This document shows, one piece after another, positions 25,146 to 34,351 of a DNA stretch of 64,000 nt; position 1 is the first letter of the stretch; each line of letters opens with the position of its first letter. The stretch is from Sphingomonas rosea. GTDB lineage: Bacteria > Pseudomonadota > Alphaproteobacteria > Sphingomonadales > Sphingomonadaceae. The position numbers and the translations under genes are program-made. The stretch spans positions 186,001 to 250,000 of the forward strand of contig NZ_BAABBR010000001.1 in NCBI RefSeq assembly GCF_039538065.1. The letters are read 5' to 3'. The notes beneath the pieces are model-generated. The model was not told the DNA's origin, ran no database searches, and saw only the letters and a program-made list of their open reading frames with translations.

Positions 25146-26551
25146 CACGCCCCCGTCCGGATCCGATCCACCAGCTGCTTCACCGTCGGGACGAAGCCGT
25201 TCGAATAAAAGGGATCGGTCTTGAAGCGGAACGCGGCGTGGCCGGCGAACATGAGGTTCTCTTCGACGGGGCCGCCGTGCGCGATGTCCTGCAGCGTCTT
25301 CTGGATGCAGAAGCTGCGCGGGTCGGCGAGCCGGCCGGTGGAATTCTTCTCATTGTCGGCCCAGCTCGAGAAGCTGCACTGCGACAGGCAGCCCATGCAG
25401 TCGGCCTGGTCCTTGCGGATGACCTTCTCTTCCTCGGGGGTGACGAAGACGAGCGTGTCGTCGGGCGTCTTCATCGCCTGGGTGAAGCCCGCGCCAAACC
25501 ATTCGCGCGCATGCTGCAGGTCGCCCCTGGTGACCCAGTAATTCTTCTTGGTACCGATGCCGACGTCGAGCTCGAAGGCGTGGTCGCCGACGCTTTCCTT
25601 GGTGAAGGCGATCTGGCGCTCGCTGCGCGCTTCGAGGTTGCGCAGGAACGGATTGCGCACGGCCGAGGAATAGAAGCCGGTGGGCGAGAATTTGTGGAGG
25701 AGGACGTCGCCCTCCTCGAGCGTCATCAGCCGCTGCTTCCACTCGACCGGGATCGGGCTTTCCTGCGTCAGGAGCGGGCGGGTGCCGAACTGGAACATGA
25801 TGCTGCCGAGCTCAGGATTGTCGATCCAGTTCTCCCACTCGTCGAGGCGCCACACGCCGCCCGCCATGACGATCGGCACGTCGTCGCTGATCCCGCCCTC
25901 GCGCATCACGGCGCGCAGTTCGGCGACGCGCGGATAGGGATCCTGCGGCGCGCGCGGGTCCTCGGCGTTGCTGAGGCCATTGTGCCCGCCGGCAAGCCAC
26001 GGATCCTCGTAGACCACGGCGGACAGCAGGTTCGCGACCTTGCTGTAGGCGCGCTTCCACAACGCGCGGAAGGCGCGGCCCGAGCTCACGATCGGGAGGT
26101 AGGAAACATTGTACTGCGCCGCGATCTCGCTGAGCTTGTAGGGCATGCCAGCGCCGCAGGTGACGCCCGCGACGAGGCCCTTGGTCCGCTCGAGCACGCC
26201 GTGGAGGACATGCTGCGCGCCGCCCATTTCCCACAGCACGTTGATGTTGATCGCGCCCTTGCCGCTGGCGATGTCATAGGCCTTGCGGACCTGCGCGACC
26301 GCGCCGTCGATGGCATATTTGATCAGTTCTTCATGGCGCTCGCGGCGAGTCATGCCGTTGTAGACTTGCGGCACGATGCGGCCTTCGGGATCGTAGCTGT
26401 CGGCGTTGACCGCGCTCACCGTGCCGATACCGCCGGCTGCCGCCCAGGCGCCCGAACTCGCGTGATTGGTGGCGCTGACGCCCTTGCCGCCTTCCACCAG
26501 CGGCCAGACTTCGCGGCCCTGGTACATGATCGGCGACAGTCCCTTGAACAC
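25145..26551 (-). CDS. FMN-dependent nitronate monooxygenase-like oxidoreductase
   Basis: 468 residues, longer than the usual 320-350 of nitronate monooxygenases. The TIM-barrel parts are visible: NHASSGAWAAAGGIGTVSAV near the N-terminus, GLVAGVTCGAGMPYKLSEIA, YLPIVSSGRAFRALWKRA, VPIVMAGGVWRLDEW and GSIMFQFGTRPLLTQESPIP, where FMN phosphate binds. The C-terminal 150 residues carry CMGCLSQCSFSSW (a three-Cys cluster, possibly metal binding), an extension seen in a subgroup annotated as NAD(P)H-dependent flavin oxidoreductases or 2-nitropropane dioxygenases. Physiological substrate unknown. Confidence 0.8.
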   Translation of the reverse strand: MFKGLSPIMYQGREVWPLVEGGKGVSATNHASSGAWAAAGGIGTVSAVNADSYDPEGRIVPQVYNGMTRRERHEELIKYAIDGAVAQVRKAYDIASGKGAININVLWEMGGAQHVLHGVLERTKGLVAGVTCGAGMPYKLSEIAAQYNVSYLPIVSSGRAFRALWKRAYSKVANLLSAVVYEDPWLAGGHNGLSNAEDPRAPQDPYPRVAELRAVMREGGISDDVPIVMAGGVWRLDEWENWIDNPELGSIMFQFGTRPLLTQESPIPVEWKQRLMTLEEGDVLLHKFSPTGFYSSAVRNPFLRNLEARSERQIAFTKESVGDHAFELDVGIGTKKNYWVTRGDLQHAREWFGAGFTQAMKTPDDTLVFVTPEEEKVIRKDQADCMGCLSQCSFSSWADNEKNSTGRLADPRSFCIQKTLQDIAHGGPVEENLMFAGHAAFRFKTDPFYSNGFVPTVKQLVDRIRTGA

Positions 26552-26608
26552 GTGAGCACTCCTTGTTGAACCAGCCGCCTATAACGTGGCCTTTGCCAGC
26601 CCCAAATG

Positions 26609-26641
26609 AAAAAGGGCTGCCGGACCAAAGCCCGGCAGCCC
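26609..26641 (-). terminator. Rho-independent terminator of the 17-kDa-antigen-like gene
   Basis: On the minus strand GGGCTGCCGG and CCGGCAGCCC form a perfect 10-bp stem with loop GCTTTGGT, followed by TTTTTC. It lies 24-56 bases after the stop of the glycine-zipper gene. Confidence 0.9.
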
Positions 26642-26664
26642 GATGTGGTTGCTAATGCAGCCGT

Positions 26665-27066
26665 TTAGTAGCGGCGGTAGCCGTAGTTACCGTAGTTGCC
26701 GCCATAGACGTTGTTGTAGCCGTAGCCGTTGTAGCCGTAGTTGCGGCTCTTGCAGCTGTCCTTGTCGACCTTGCGGCCGAGGAGAGCGCCGACCGCACCG
26801 CCGATGATCGCGCCGGTGGTGCCGCTGCCGCCACGGCGATTGCCGTAGTAATCGTAGCCACCGCGACCCTTGGCGATCTGGCTGCCGATCACCGCACCGG
26901 CGACACCGCCGACGACGGTACCGGTCGTGCCCGAACAGCGATTGCCGCCGTAATAGCTCTGGCCGTTATAGCCGCCGCCGTAGCCGGGGTAATATTGCGC
27001 GCTCGCGGCGCCCGGGATGGCGACCAGCGAAGCGGCCGAGGCGGCGAAGAGAAACTTCTTGAACAT
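26665..27066 (-). CDS. Glycine-zipper (17-kDa surface-antigen-like) secreted protein
   Basis: 133 residues. A signal peptide (FLFAASAASLVAIPGAASA) precedes a Tyr/Gly/Asn-rich segment, two glycine-zipper stretches (GTVVGGVAGAVIGSQIA near 50 and GAIIGGAVGALLGRKVD near 85) and a C-terminal YGYNG-type repeat region. This fits the glycine zipper 2TM (rickettsial 17-kDa antigen) family of outer-membrane-associated proteins. A strong AAAGGAG ribosome site and its own terminator suggest high monocistronic expression. Confidence 0.85.
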   Translation of the reverse strand: MFKKFLFAASAASLVAIPGAASAQYYPGYGGGYNGQSYYGGNRCSGTTGTVVGGVAGAVIGSQIAKGRGGYDYYGNRRGGSGTTGAIIGGAVGALLGRKVDKDSCKSRNYGYNGYGYNNVYGGNYGNYGYRRY

Positions 27067-27149
27067 GAGCAGGGCTCCTTTCGTGTGAAGGCCCTTCTGC
27101 GCCCTTTCCTCTGACGTCCGTCTGAACCGTCCGGTCGGCTGCCGTTCAG

Positions 27150-28001
27150 CTAGCTCAGCGCGAAATCGAGCCCGATATCGACGGCCGGCGCCGACTGGGT
27201 GATCCGGCCGACCGAGATGAAGTCGACCCCCGTTTCCGCAATGCCGCGAATGGTGTCGAGATTGACCCCGCCCGAGGCTTCGAGCGGCACCCGGCCGGCG
27301 ACGAGGGCGACGGCTTCGCGAAGCACCGGCGGCGGCATGTTGTCGAGGAGCAGGCGCTCGGCCCCCGCGTCGAGCGCGGGCTCGATCTGCGACACGCGGT
27401 CGACCTCGACCTGAATCTGGAGCCCGGCGTTTGCGGCCCGCGCGCGGGACACGGCCGCTTCGACCGAACCGTTCACCGCGACATGATTGTCCTTGATGAG
27501 CAACCCGTCGTCGAGCCGCAGCCGGTGGTTGTGCGCCCCGCCCATGCGCGCGGCATATTTCTCGAGGAGCCGTAGTCCGGGAGTCGTCTTGCGCGTGTCG
27601 AGCAGGGTCGCGCCCGTGCCGTCGATCGCATCGACATAGCGCCGCGCCAGCGTCGCGATTCCCGACAGGTGCTGGAGCGTGTTGAGCGCCGAGCGCTCGG
27701 CGGTCAGCATCGCCCGCGCATTACCCTCGAGCCGCATCAGCACCGTGCCGGCCGGCGCGCGGTCACCGTCGCTGACGTCGGTGGTGATCGTGACGTCGGG
27801 ATCGGTGGCGCGGAAGAAGCGCTCGGCGAGGAACAGCCCGGCGACGACGATGTCCTCGCGGCAATTCATGGTGGCGGTGAAGCGGGCGTCGGCGGGAATG
27901 GTGGCCGCGGACGTCACATCGCCGCCGCTCCCCAAATCCTCGGCCAGCGTGCGGGAGACGAACTCGTCTGCGTCGAAACCGTCGATCATGAAGAGGCTCA
28001 T
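27150..28001 (-). CDS. nadC: Nicotinate-nucleotide pyrophosphorylase (carboxylating)
   Basis: 283 residues, typical NadC length. It converts quinolinate and PRPP to nicotinate mononucleotide in de novo NAD synthesis. Recognisable blocks are LAEDLGSGGDVTSAATIP, ALNTLQHLSGIATLARRYVD, LLDTRKTTPGLRLLEKYAAR-type stretch with GGAHNHRLRLDDGLLIKDNH, and LEASGGVNLDTI. The start is ambiguous between two ATGs four codons apart, neither with a strong ribosome site. A far longer frame runs antisense-like through the upstream gene and is rejected. It is 20 bp downstream of the phosphoesterase gene; nadA and nadB are not in the window. Confidence 0.95.
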   Translation of the reverse strand: MSLFMIDGFDADEFVSRTLAEDLGSGGDVTSAATIPADARFTATMNCREDIVVAGLFLAERFFRATDPDVTITTDVSDGDRAPAGTVLMRLEGNARAMLTAERSALNTLQHLSGIATLARRYVDAIDGTGATLLDTRKTTPGLRLLEKYAARMGGAHNHRLRLDDGLLIKDNHVAVNGSVEAAVSRARAANAGLQIQVEVDRVSQIEPALDAGAERLLLDNMPPPVLREAVALVAGRVPLEASGGVNLDTIRGIAETGVDFISVGRITQSAPAVDIGLDFALS

Positions 28002-28021
28002 GGAGCGGACCGCGGCGCCGC

Positions 28022-28867
28022 TCAAGCCTCCGCCGGATCCTTCAGCACCTGCGCGTGGCTCCAGCCGCCCTCCTCCTCGACGAAGCGCACGGGCTCGGCG
28101 GCTTCGAACCGGCTGCCGGTCCAGCGCTTGAGCCCGAGCGTCACCTCGTGCGCGGACACTTCGAGGATGTTGAAGCTCTGCTCCTCCTCGCGGGTCCGGA
28201 CGCTGGTCGCGGTCCCGGCCTGGATCACGAGCGCGCCGCCCGCGCGCGTCACGAGATCGCGCGCATAATGGGTCGAGGCGCGGTGGTTGTGCCCGGCGAG
28301 GAGCAGGTCGATCCCGAGGTCGTTGACGACGTCGAGCGCGAGCTCCTGCCGACCGATCGCCTTGCCGAGGATGCCCGCGTCGTCGACCGGGAGCGCGAAC
28401 AATGGATGGTGCGTGACGAGCACCTTGAGGTCGCCCTTGGGCGCGGCATCGAAATGCTCGCGCACGAAATCGATCTGCTCGCGGCTGACCTTGCCGTCCT
28501 TGATCGTCAGCGAGCGGGCGGTGTTGAGGCCGAGGACCGACGCGCCCGGCAACTGGTGCCAGGGGCAAAGCGTCCCATCGATGAATTTCTTGTAACGCGA
28601 CAAGGGCGAGAGGAAGCGCCGGAGCACGTCGTAGAGCGGCACGTCGTGATTGCCCGGAACGGCAAGCACCTCGTGCCCCGCATCGCGCAGCCGCTCGAGG
28701 AACTGGCCCGCGCGCTGGAATTGCTCGGTCCGTGCGCGCTGGGTGAAGTCGCCGCTGATGATGACGAGGTCGGGCCTGGCGGCGTCGACCTCCTGCTCGA
28801 CAGCACGGACGATCTCCTCGTCGTGCGCGCCGAAATGAAGGTCGGAAAGTTGTACGAGACTGGCCAT
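28022..28867 (-). CDS. Calcineurin-like metallophosphoesterase (CpdA-like)
   Basis: 281 residues with all five metallophosphatase blocks: DLHFG (residues 8-12), GDFTQR near 39, GNHD near 72, THHPL near 152 and GHNHR near 194. Class III cyclic nucleotide phosphodiesterases (CpdA) and related DNA-associated enzymes share this arrangement, so hydrolysis of cAMP or another phosphodiester is plausible but the substrate cannot be settled from sequence. It is divergent from the phosphotransferase gene and upstream of nadC. Confidence 0.85.
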   Translation of the reverse strand: MASLVQLSDLHFGAHDEEIVRAVEQEVDAARPDLVIISGDFTQRARTEQFQRAGQFLERLRDAGHEVLAVPGNHDVPLYDVLRRFLSPLSRYKKFIDGTLCPWHQLPGASVLGLNTARSLTIKDGKVSREQIDFVREHFDAAPKGDLKVLVTHHPLFALPVDDAGILGKAIGRQELALDVVNDLGIDLLLAGHNHRASTHYARDLVTRAGGALVIQAGTATSVRTREEEQSFNILEVSAHEVTLGLKRWTGSRFEAAEPVRFVEEEGGWSHAQVLKDPAEA

Positions 28868-28980
28868 GGCGCATCAAACCGCCGTCGACGCGAACAAGTT
28901 TCAGCCTTCTTGCCTTTCATTCGGCGGGCCGCGCAGTCTACGGGTGGGACGGTAATCACGTTCGGGACGACGGCTGACCC

Positions 28981-30048
28981 ATGGATCGTACCACTGCCAA
29001 CACCGGAACCCGCGACATCTCGGATCGCCTGCGCTTCGACGAGGCGCGGCTCGCCGAATGGATGGAAGCCCATGTCGCGGGCTTCGCCGGCCCGCTGTCG
29101 GTCAGCCAGTTCAAGGGCGGGCAGTCGAACCCGACCTACAAGCTCGACACGCCGACCGCCGCTTATGTCCTGCGGCGCAAGCCGCCCGGCAAGACGCTGC
29201 CCGGCGCGCATGCGGTCGAGCGCGAATATAAGGTGATGGCGGCGCTCGGACGCCAAGGCTTCCCTGTCCCGCGGGTCCATGCCTTGTGCGAGGACGAGGG
29301 CGTCATTGGCACCGCCTTCTTCGTCATGGACATGGTGCCGGGACGGATCGTCTGGGAAGCGCAGTTCCCCGACGTCGAGCGGTCGCGCCGCGCAGCGCAT
29401 TTCGACGCGATGAACGCGACCATCGCGCAATTGCACAGCTTCGAGCCGGCGGCGATCGGTCTCGGCGACTATGGCAAGGCGGGCGGATTCGTCGAGCGGC
29501 AGGTCGCGCGCTGGTCGAAGCAATATCTCGCCGACACCGATGCCGGCCGGGTCGAGGACATGGACCGGCTCGTCGACTGGCTCGGCAAGCACCTCCCCGC
29601 CGACAAGGGCGACAGCCGGGTCGTCCACGGCGACTATCGCTGCGACAACATGATCTTCGATGCCGCCGCCCCGCAGGTCCGAGCGGTGCTCGACTGGGAG
29701 TTGTCGACACTCGGCGACCCCGAGAGCGACTTCGTCTACCATTGCATGATGTACCGGATGCCGTCGGGCATCTTCACCGGCCTCGCCGGACTCGACCTCG
29801 CGGCGCTCGGAATCCCGAGCGAAGAGGAATATGTCGCGGCCTACTGCCGCCGCACGGGCCGCGCGGGCATTCCGGCCTACGATTACCTGATGGTGTTCAA
29901 CCTGTTCCGGCTGGCCGCGATCATCCACGGCATCAAGGGCCGTCTCGCCCGCGGCAATGCGTCGAGTGCGCATGCCGCCGAAAGCGCGAAGGCGCTCGAA
30001 CCGCTCGCCGCCATGGCCTGGGCGCAGGCGGAAAGGGCGAGGCTCTAG
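28981..30048 (+). CDS. ACAD10/11-like aminoglycoside-phosphotransferase-family kinase
   Basis: 355 residues. The ATP-binding N-lobe (FKGGQSNPTYKLDT, YVLRRKPPG) is followed by the Brenner motif VVHGDYRCDNMIFD near residue 217 and VLDWELSTLGDPESDF. This is the phosphotransferase clade that is fused or linked to acyl-CoA dehydrogenases (human ACAD10/11), where it phosphorylates 4-hydroxyacyl-CoA. Here no acyl-CoA dehydrogenase gene is directly adjacent, although ivd is 6.5 kb away. It ends 19 bases before the convergent M3 peptidase. Confidence 0.85.
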   Translation: MDRTTANTGTRDISDRLRFDEARLAEWMEAHVAGFAGPLSVSQFKGGQSNPTYKLDTPTAAYVLRRKPPGKTLPGAHAVEREYKVMAALGRQGFPVPRVHALCEDEGVIGTAFFVMDMVPGRIVWEAQFPDVERSRRAAHFDAMNATIAQLHSFEPAAIGLGDYGKAGGFVERQVARWSKQYLADTDAGRVEDMDRLVDWLGKHLPADKGDSRVVHGDYRCDNMIFDAAAPQVRAVLDWELSTLGDPESDFVYHCMMYRMPSGIFTGLAGLDLAALGIPSEEEYVAAYCRRTGRAGIPAYDYLMVFNLFRLAAIIHGIKGRLARGNASSAHAAESAKALEPLAAMAWAQAERARL

Positions 30049-30066
30049 GCCCCGCCCTCCCCTTCC

Positions 30067-32235
30067 TCAGTTGATCGGGAAACCGCGCCGCTTGAGCAGC
30101 GCTGTCACATCGGGGTCGCGCCCGCGGAACTGGCGATAGGCCTCGGCCCGGTCGGTCTCGTTGCCGGTCTGCAGGAGGATCGTCCGGAAGCGCTCGGCGA
30201 CGGTCTTGTTGAATGGGTCGCCGGTTTCCTGGAACGCCGCCCAGGTGTCGGCGTCCATCGTCTCGGACCAGAGGTAGCTGTAATAGCCCGCCGAATAGGC
30301 GTCCGAGCTGAACAGGTGCCCAAACTGCGGCAGGCGGTGGCGCATCACCATCTCGCGCGGCATCTTGAGCTCGGCCAGCGTGGTGCGTTCAAACGCGTCG
30401 GGATCGACCTCGCCGCCCGGCAGCAGGTGAAGCTTCATGTCGACCAGCGCCGAGGACAGATATTCGACCGTCGCGAAGCCCTGCCCGAAGGTCGAGGCCT
30501 TCTCGATCTTGTCGACCAGCGCCTGAGGCATCGGCTGGCCGGTCTTGTAATGCTTGGCGAAGCGGTCGAGCACCGGCCGGGTCAGCAGCCAATTCTCGTT
30601 CACCTGGCTGGGATATTCGACGAAGTCGCGCTGCGCTCCGCCGAGGCTCGGATATTTCACGTCGACGTTGAGATAATGGATCGCGTGGCCGAACTCGTGG
30701 AACAGCGTCTTCGCGTCGCTGAGGCTGACGAGCACGGGTTCGCCGGGCGCCGGCTTGTTGAAGTTGTTGTTGTTGCTCGCGAGCACGATGTCGTCGCCGG
30801 TCAGCCGCGCGCGCGACCGGTAGGTGGTCATCCACGCGCCCGAGCGCTTGCCCTCGCGGCCATAGGTGTCGAGGTAGAACAGGCCGACAGTCTTGCCGCC
30901 GCGGGTGACCTCGAAGGTGCGCACGTCGGGGTGGAAGACGGGGACCGCCCCGGTATTTTCCTTGAACTCGAGCCCGTAGAGCTGGCCGGCCGACCAGAAC
31001 ATGCCCTGCACGAGATTATCGAGCTGGAAGTAGGGTTTGATTTCCTCTTCCGACAGGTCGTATTTCGCCTTGCGGACCTTCTCGTTGAAGTAGCGATAGT
31101 CCCACGGCTCGACCGTCTTCACGCCCTCGCGCCGGGCGAAGGGCGCCATGTCGGCGACTTCCTGGTGAACGCGCGCGACCGCCGCCGGCCAGACCCGCAT
31201 CATCAGGTCCATCGCCCGGTCGGGCGTCTTGGCCATCGTGTCCTGCATCCGCCAGTGCGCATGGGTCGGGTAGCCGAGCAGGCGCGCCCGATCGGAGCGG
31301 AGCTTCACGATCTGCTTGATGATCGCGTTGGTGTCATTGGCGTTGCCATTGTCGCCGCGGTTGGTGAAGGCGGTCCAGACCTTCTGGCGGAAGGCGCGGT
31401 TGGTGCCGAAGGTCAGCACCGGCTCGACCGCCGAGCGGGTGTTGCGAATGGCGTAACTGCCGGGCGGAAGGCCCTTGTCCTTCGCGACGCTCGCCGCGAC
31501 CGACTTCACGTCGGCGGGCACGCCCTTCATCTCGGCTTCGCTGGCGGCGGTGAAGCTGCCCTCGTCGGCAAGAAGCTTCGAATTGAAGTCGGTGAAGAGC
31601 GAGGCGAGCTGCTGGTTATAGGCCGTGAGCTGCTGCTTTTGCGCGGGATCGAGTTTGGCGCCGTTGCGCACGAAGCTCTCGTAGGTCCGCGTCAGGAGGC
31701 GCGTCTGAACAGCGTCGAGCCCGAGCGCGGCGCGGCCGTTATAGAGCGTCTCGATGCGCGCGAAGAGCTTGGGATCGAGCGTGATCTCGTCGCCCGCGGC
31801 GGAGAGCTTCGGGCTCCATTCCTTGCTCAGCGCCTGGACCTCGGGGCTCGACAGGTTCGAGGTGTAGACCCCGAAGATGCTGCCGACGCGGTCGAGCCGG
31901 CGACCGGCCTTTTCCATCGCCTCGATGGTGTTGGCGAAAGTCGGCGCTTGCGGATTGTCGGCGATGCTGCGGAATTCGCGGCGCTGTTCGTCGATCGCGA
32001 AGGTGAAGGCTTCGGGGAAGTCCGACAGCTTGACCTTGTCCCACGGCGGCACCCCGCCGAAGCCGCCGGTCCAGTCGGCCAGGAGGATGTTGTTGGGCAC
32101 CGCGGGCGCGGGCGGCGCTACCGGCTCGGCGGCCGCTTCCGCCATCGGTGCGGCGGACGTGTCAGCGGGCGGCACGGTCGCGCAACCGGCGAGCAGGGGA
32201 AGGACCGAACCGGCAAGAAGAATGGGCAAGCGCAT
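30067..32235 (-). CDS. M3-family metallopeptidase lipoprotein (Dcp-like)
   Basis: 722 residues from the ATG of MRLPILLAGSVLPLLAGCA; a longer upstream frame lacks a signal. The lipobox LLAGC indicates a periplasmic or outer-membrane lipoprotein, unlike cytoplasmic OpdA. The zinc motif is His513-Glu-x-x-His517 in LFHEFGHAIHYLN, with the third ligand Glu about 26 residues later in DFVEYPSQVNENW. Family members are peptidyl-dipeptidases or oligopeptidases. Together with the M13 enzyme it gives the cell two secreted zinc oligopeptidases in this window. Confidence 0.92.
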   Translation of the reverse strand: MRLPILLAGSVLPLLAGCATVPPADTSAAPMAEAAAEPVAPPAPAVPNNILLADWTGGFGGVPPWDKVKLSDFPEAFTFAIDEQRREFRSIADNPQAPTFANTIEAMEKAGRRLDRVGSIFGVYTSNLSSPEVQALSKEWSPKLSAAGDEITLDPKLFARIETLYNGRAALGLDAVQTRLLTRTYESFVRNGAKLDPAQKQQLTAYNQQLASLFTDFNSKLLADEGSFTAASEAEMKGVPADVKSVAASVAKDKGLPPGSYAIRNTRSAVEPVLTFGTNRAFRQKVWTAFTNRGDNGNANDTNAIIKQIVKLRSDRARLLGYPTHAHWRMQDTMAKTPDRAMDLMMRVWPAAVARVHQEVADMAPFARREGVKTVEPWDYRYFNEKVRKAKYDLSEEEIKPYFQLDNLVQGMFWSAGQLYGLEFKENTGAVPVFHPDVRTFEVTRGGKTVGLFYLDTYGREGKRSGAWMTTYRSRARLTGDDIVLASNNNNFNKPAPGEPVLVSLSDAKTLFHEFGHAIHYLNVDVKYPSLGGAQRDFVEYPSQVNENWLLTRPVLDRFAKHYKTGQPMPQALVDKIEKASTFGQGFATVEYLSSALVDMKLHLLPGGEVDPDAFERTTLAELKMPREMVMRHRLPQFGHLFSSDAYSAGYYSYLWSETMDADTWAAFQETGDPFNKTVAERFRTILLQTGNETDRAEAYRQFRGRDPDVTALLKRRGFPIN

Positions 32236-32301
32236 TGATGAGTGACCTCGAAAATGACGACATGCGCGCCTTCCACACGGTGCGGCCTGAACCGTCAATG
32301 G

Positions 32302-32850
32302 CTAGGCGTCGGGAATGCCCAATAGCGCAGGGCCGAGCGGGAGCAGCAGCTTGACGTCCATGGCGACGCCCGCCGCCCGCTTGTCGGCGACAAAGCCGGC
32401 AAGGTCGGATTTGGGGACGAGGTGGACGGTGATCTGCTCCTCGCCCGGCACCCCGCCGCCTGCACCGACCCGGCGGACGCCGTGCGCGCGGACCAGGGTG
32501 AAGCTTTCGCTCAGCATGCCGGGCGAGGCGTGGAAATCGCCGAGGCGCTCGATCCGCTCGGCGGTGAAGCCGGTCTCTTCCTCCAGCTCCTTGACCGCGG
32601 TCTCCTCGATCGTGGCACCGTCGCCGTGATCGCCGACGAGACCGGCCGGAAGTTCGAGGCACGGGCCGCCCAGAGGTGCGCGGTCCTGCTCGACCAGGAT
32701 CCACTGCCCCTCATGTTCGGCGAGGATCACGACCGCGCGGATGCCGCCGGTGCGGCCGGCATATTCCCATTTGCCTTTGCGCAGCGCCTGGACGAAGCGC
32801 CCCGACCACATAGTCTCGGGCGGAAGATCGAGGTCGGGATCGCGGCTCAC
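32302..32850 (-). CDS. NUDIX hydrolase (ADP-ribose pyrophosphatase-like)
   Basis: 182 residues from a GTG that overlaps the upstream TPM gene's stop as GTGA. The Nudix box reads GATIEETAVKELEEETGF, with Lys instead of the first Arg of REuxEExGu. LELPAGLVGD before it and the C-terminal EEQITVHLVP block resemble the ADP-ribose/sugar-nucleotide group. It is the last gene of the lemA-TPM operon. Substrate is inferred only from subfamily resemblance. Confidence 0.85.
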   Translation of the reverse strand: MSRDPDLDLPPETMWSGRFVQALRKGKWEYAGRTGGIRAVVILAEHEGQWILVEQDRAPLGGPCLELPAGLVGDHGDGATIEETAVKELEEETGFTAERIERLGDFHASPGMLSESFTLVRAHGVRRVGAGGGVPGEEQITVHLVPKSDLAGFVADKRAAGVAMDVKLLLPLGPALLGIPDA

Positions 32851-33527
32851 AGTTCGATCAGTTTGTCGGGGATTTCGTTGCGATCGTCGCCGGTCTTCGG
32901 GAAGTGACGGGTCAGCACCTCGCCGACCTCGCGCACGGCGAGGACGAGGCCTTCTCCCGGGTTGCCCTGGCGGATCTCGGCGATGAGTTCGCTCATGGCA
33001 TCGCCCCAGCATTCGGGCGTGGTGACCTTGGTGACGGCCTCGTCCGCGACGATCTCGGCGCGGCGCTCGGCGAGCGAGAGATAGATGAGAACCCCGGTGC
33101 GGCCGACCGTGCGGCGCTCGGTTGCGGCGCGAAACAGGGCGATGGCGCGGCGACGGACCCGCCGGCCCTTGGTCGCGCCGGGGGTGAGCGCGAGCCGCAG
33201 CGGGCGCCATTTCATCACCAGCAGCACGGCGAGGAATTTGAGAACGACAAGGATCAGGACGAAGAAGAGGATCTGGCCGATGCTCGGCTGCACGCCCCAG
33301 CCGCCGAACAACCGGTCCCACATGCGGGCAAGAAAATCAGACTGCCAGGCGGCAACCGCGATGACGCCAAGCATCGCGGCGACCGCCCAGTGAAGAGCGA
33401 CGTCGTGATAGCTGTCGCTGTCGGCGCTGACGATCGTCAGGATCTCGCCATCGCTGGTCGCCTCGGCCGCCGCGATCGCCTCGCTGACCCGCTGGTGGTC
33501 GCTGTCGTCGAGTTTCAGGGTCACCAT
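32847..33527 (-). CDS. TPM-domain membrane protein
   Basis: 226 residues. An N-terminal half-TPM segment (HQRVSEAIAAAEATSDGEIL) precedes two transmembrane helices (VALHWAVAAMLGVIAVAAW; GQILFFVLILVVLKFLAVLL). A cytoplasmic or periplasmic C-terminal part (RTVGRTGVLIYLSLAERRAE, then GEGLVLAVREVGEVLTRHFP) is typical of TPM (Psb32/MBL0501-like) proteins. It overlaps the next TPM gene by 7 bp and the NUDIX gene by 4 bp. Role is likely in envelope or photosystem-independent quality control; not established. Confidence 0.8.
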   Translation of the reverse strand: MVTLKLDDSDHQRVSEAIAAAEATSDGEILTIVSADSDSYHDVALHWAVAAMLGVIAVAAWQSDFLARMWDRLFGGWGVQPSIGQILFFVLILVVLKFLAVLLVMKWRPLRLALTPGATKGRRVRRRAIALFRAATERRTVGRTGVLIYLSLAERRAEIVADEAVTKVTTPECWGDAMSELIAEIRQGNPGEGLVLAVREVGEVLTRHFPKTGDDRNEIPDKLIEL

Positions 33528-34351
33528 GATCCGGACGCGCCTCCCCCGCCGAACGAACCGCCGCCGCCCGAGAAACCCCCGCCCCCGCCGATACCGCCGC
33601 CGCCGCCGAAGCCACCGCCTCCACCCCAGCCGCCGCCGCCGCGCGAGGAGCGGCTGATCGCGTCGAGACCCCAGAGCACGACCCAGGGGTCGATCCCGCC
33701 GCGGCGCTTGCCGCGATAGCGGCGGCCGCTCGCGTTGCGGGCGAAAGACAGGAAGACGAAGAGGATGACGAAGCCCCAGAAGATGAGCGGGGTGAGGTCG
33801 CCGCCGTTGTTCGACGGGCGGGGCCGGGCGGCATTGGCCTCGGCTTCCTTGACCCGGCGCGCGGCTTCCGCGGGGGACAGCTGCATCTGCTCGGCGATGG
33901 CATCGACCCCGGCATCGATGCCGCCGGGATAATCGTCCGCCTTGAAGCGCGGCGTGATGGCGTTGCGGATGATGACGCTCGACAGCGCGTCGGTCAGGAA
34001 TACCCGCGCGCCATAGCCGGTCTCGATCCGCACCTTGCGCTCGTTGGGGGCGACGATCAGCAGGACGCCATCGTCCTTGTCCTTGTCGCCGATCGCCCAG
34101 GTGCGGCCGAGGCGATAGCCGTAATCCTCGATCGTTCGGCCATCGAGGCTCGGGAGCGTCACGACGACGAGCTGCCGCCCGGTCTGCTTGTCGAGCGCTT
34201 CCAGCTTGGCGGTCAGGCCCGCTTCCTGCGCGGGATCGAGGAGGTTGGCATTATCGACCACTCGGCCGGTGAGCTTGGGAAAGTCCTGGGCCACGGCCGG
34301 CACCGCCAGGAGCAACGCGAACAGGCAGGCGAGGAGATGGCGCAACTTCAC
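33521..34351 (-). CDS. Secreted TPM-domain protein with glycine-rich tail
   Basis: 276 residues. Signal peptide (LLACLFALLLAVPAVAQ), TPM domain about 25-170 (LTGRVVDNANLLDPAQEAGL, LVVVTLPSLDGRTIEDYGYR, DDGVLLIVAPNERKVRIETG), a transmembrane helix near 195 (LIFWGFVILFVFLSFA), and a C-terminal Gly/Ser/Phe-rich tail of about 50 residues (GGGGWGGGGGFGGGG-type). This is the YgcG architecture. The Gly-rich tail, exposed after the membrane helix, is common in YgcG homologues. Coupled by ATGA overlap to the upstream TPM lipoprotein gene. Confidence 0.88.
   Translation of the reverse strand: MKLRHLLACLFALLLAVPAVAQDFPKLTGRVVDNANLLDPAQEAGLTAKLEALDKQTGRQLVVVTLPSLDGRTIEDYGYRLGRTWAIGDKDKDDGVLLIVAPNERKVRIETGYGARVFLTDALSSVIIRNAITPRFKADDYPGGIDAGVDAIAEQMQLSPAEAARRVKEAEANAARPRPSNNGGDLTPLIFWGFVILFVFLSFARNASGRRYRGKRRGGIDPWVVLWGLDAISRSSRGGGGWGGGGGFGGGGGIGGGGGFSGGGGSFGGGGASGSW

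Noticed and set aside
30316..32238. 640-codon frame antisense to the M3 peptidase
   Set aside because: No domain; the HExxH gene is on the minus strand.
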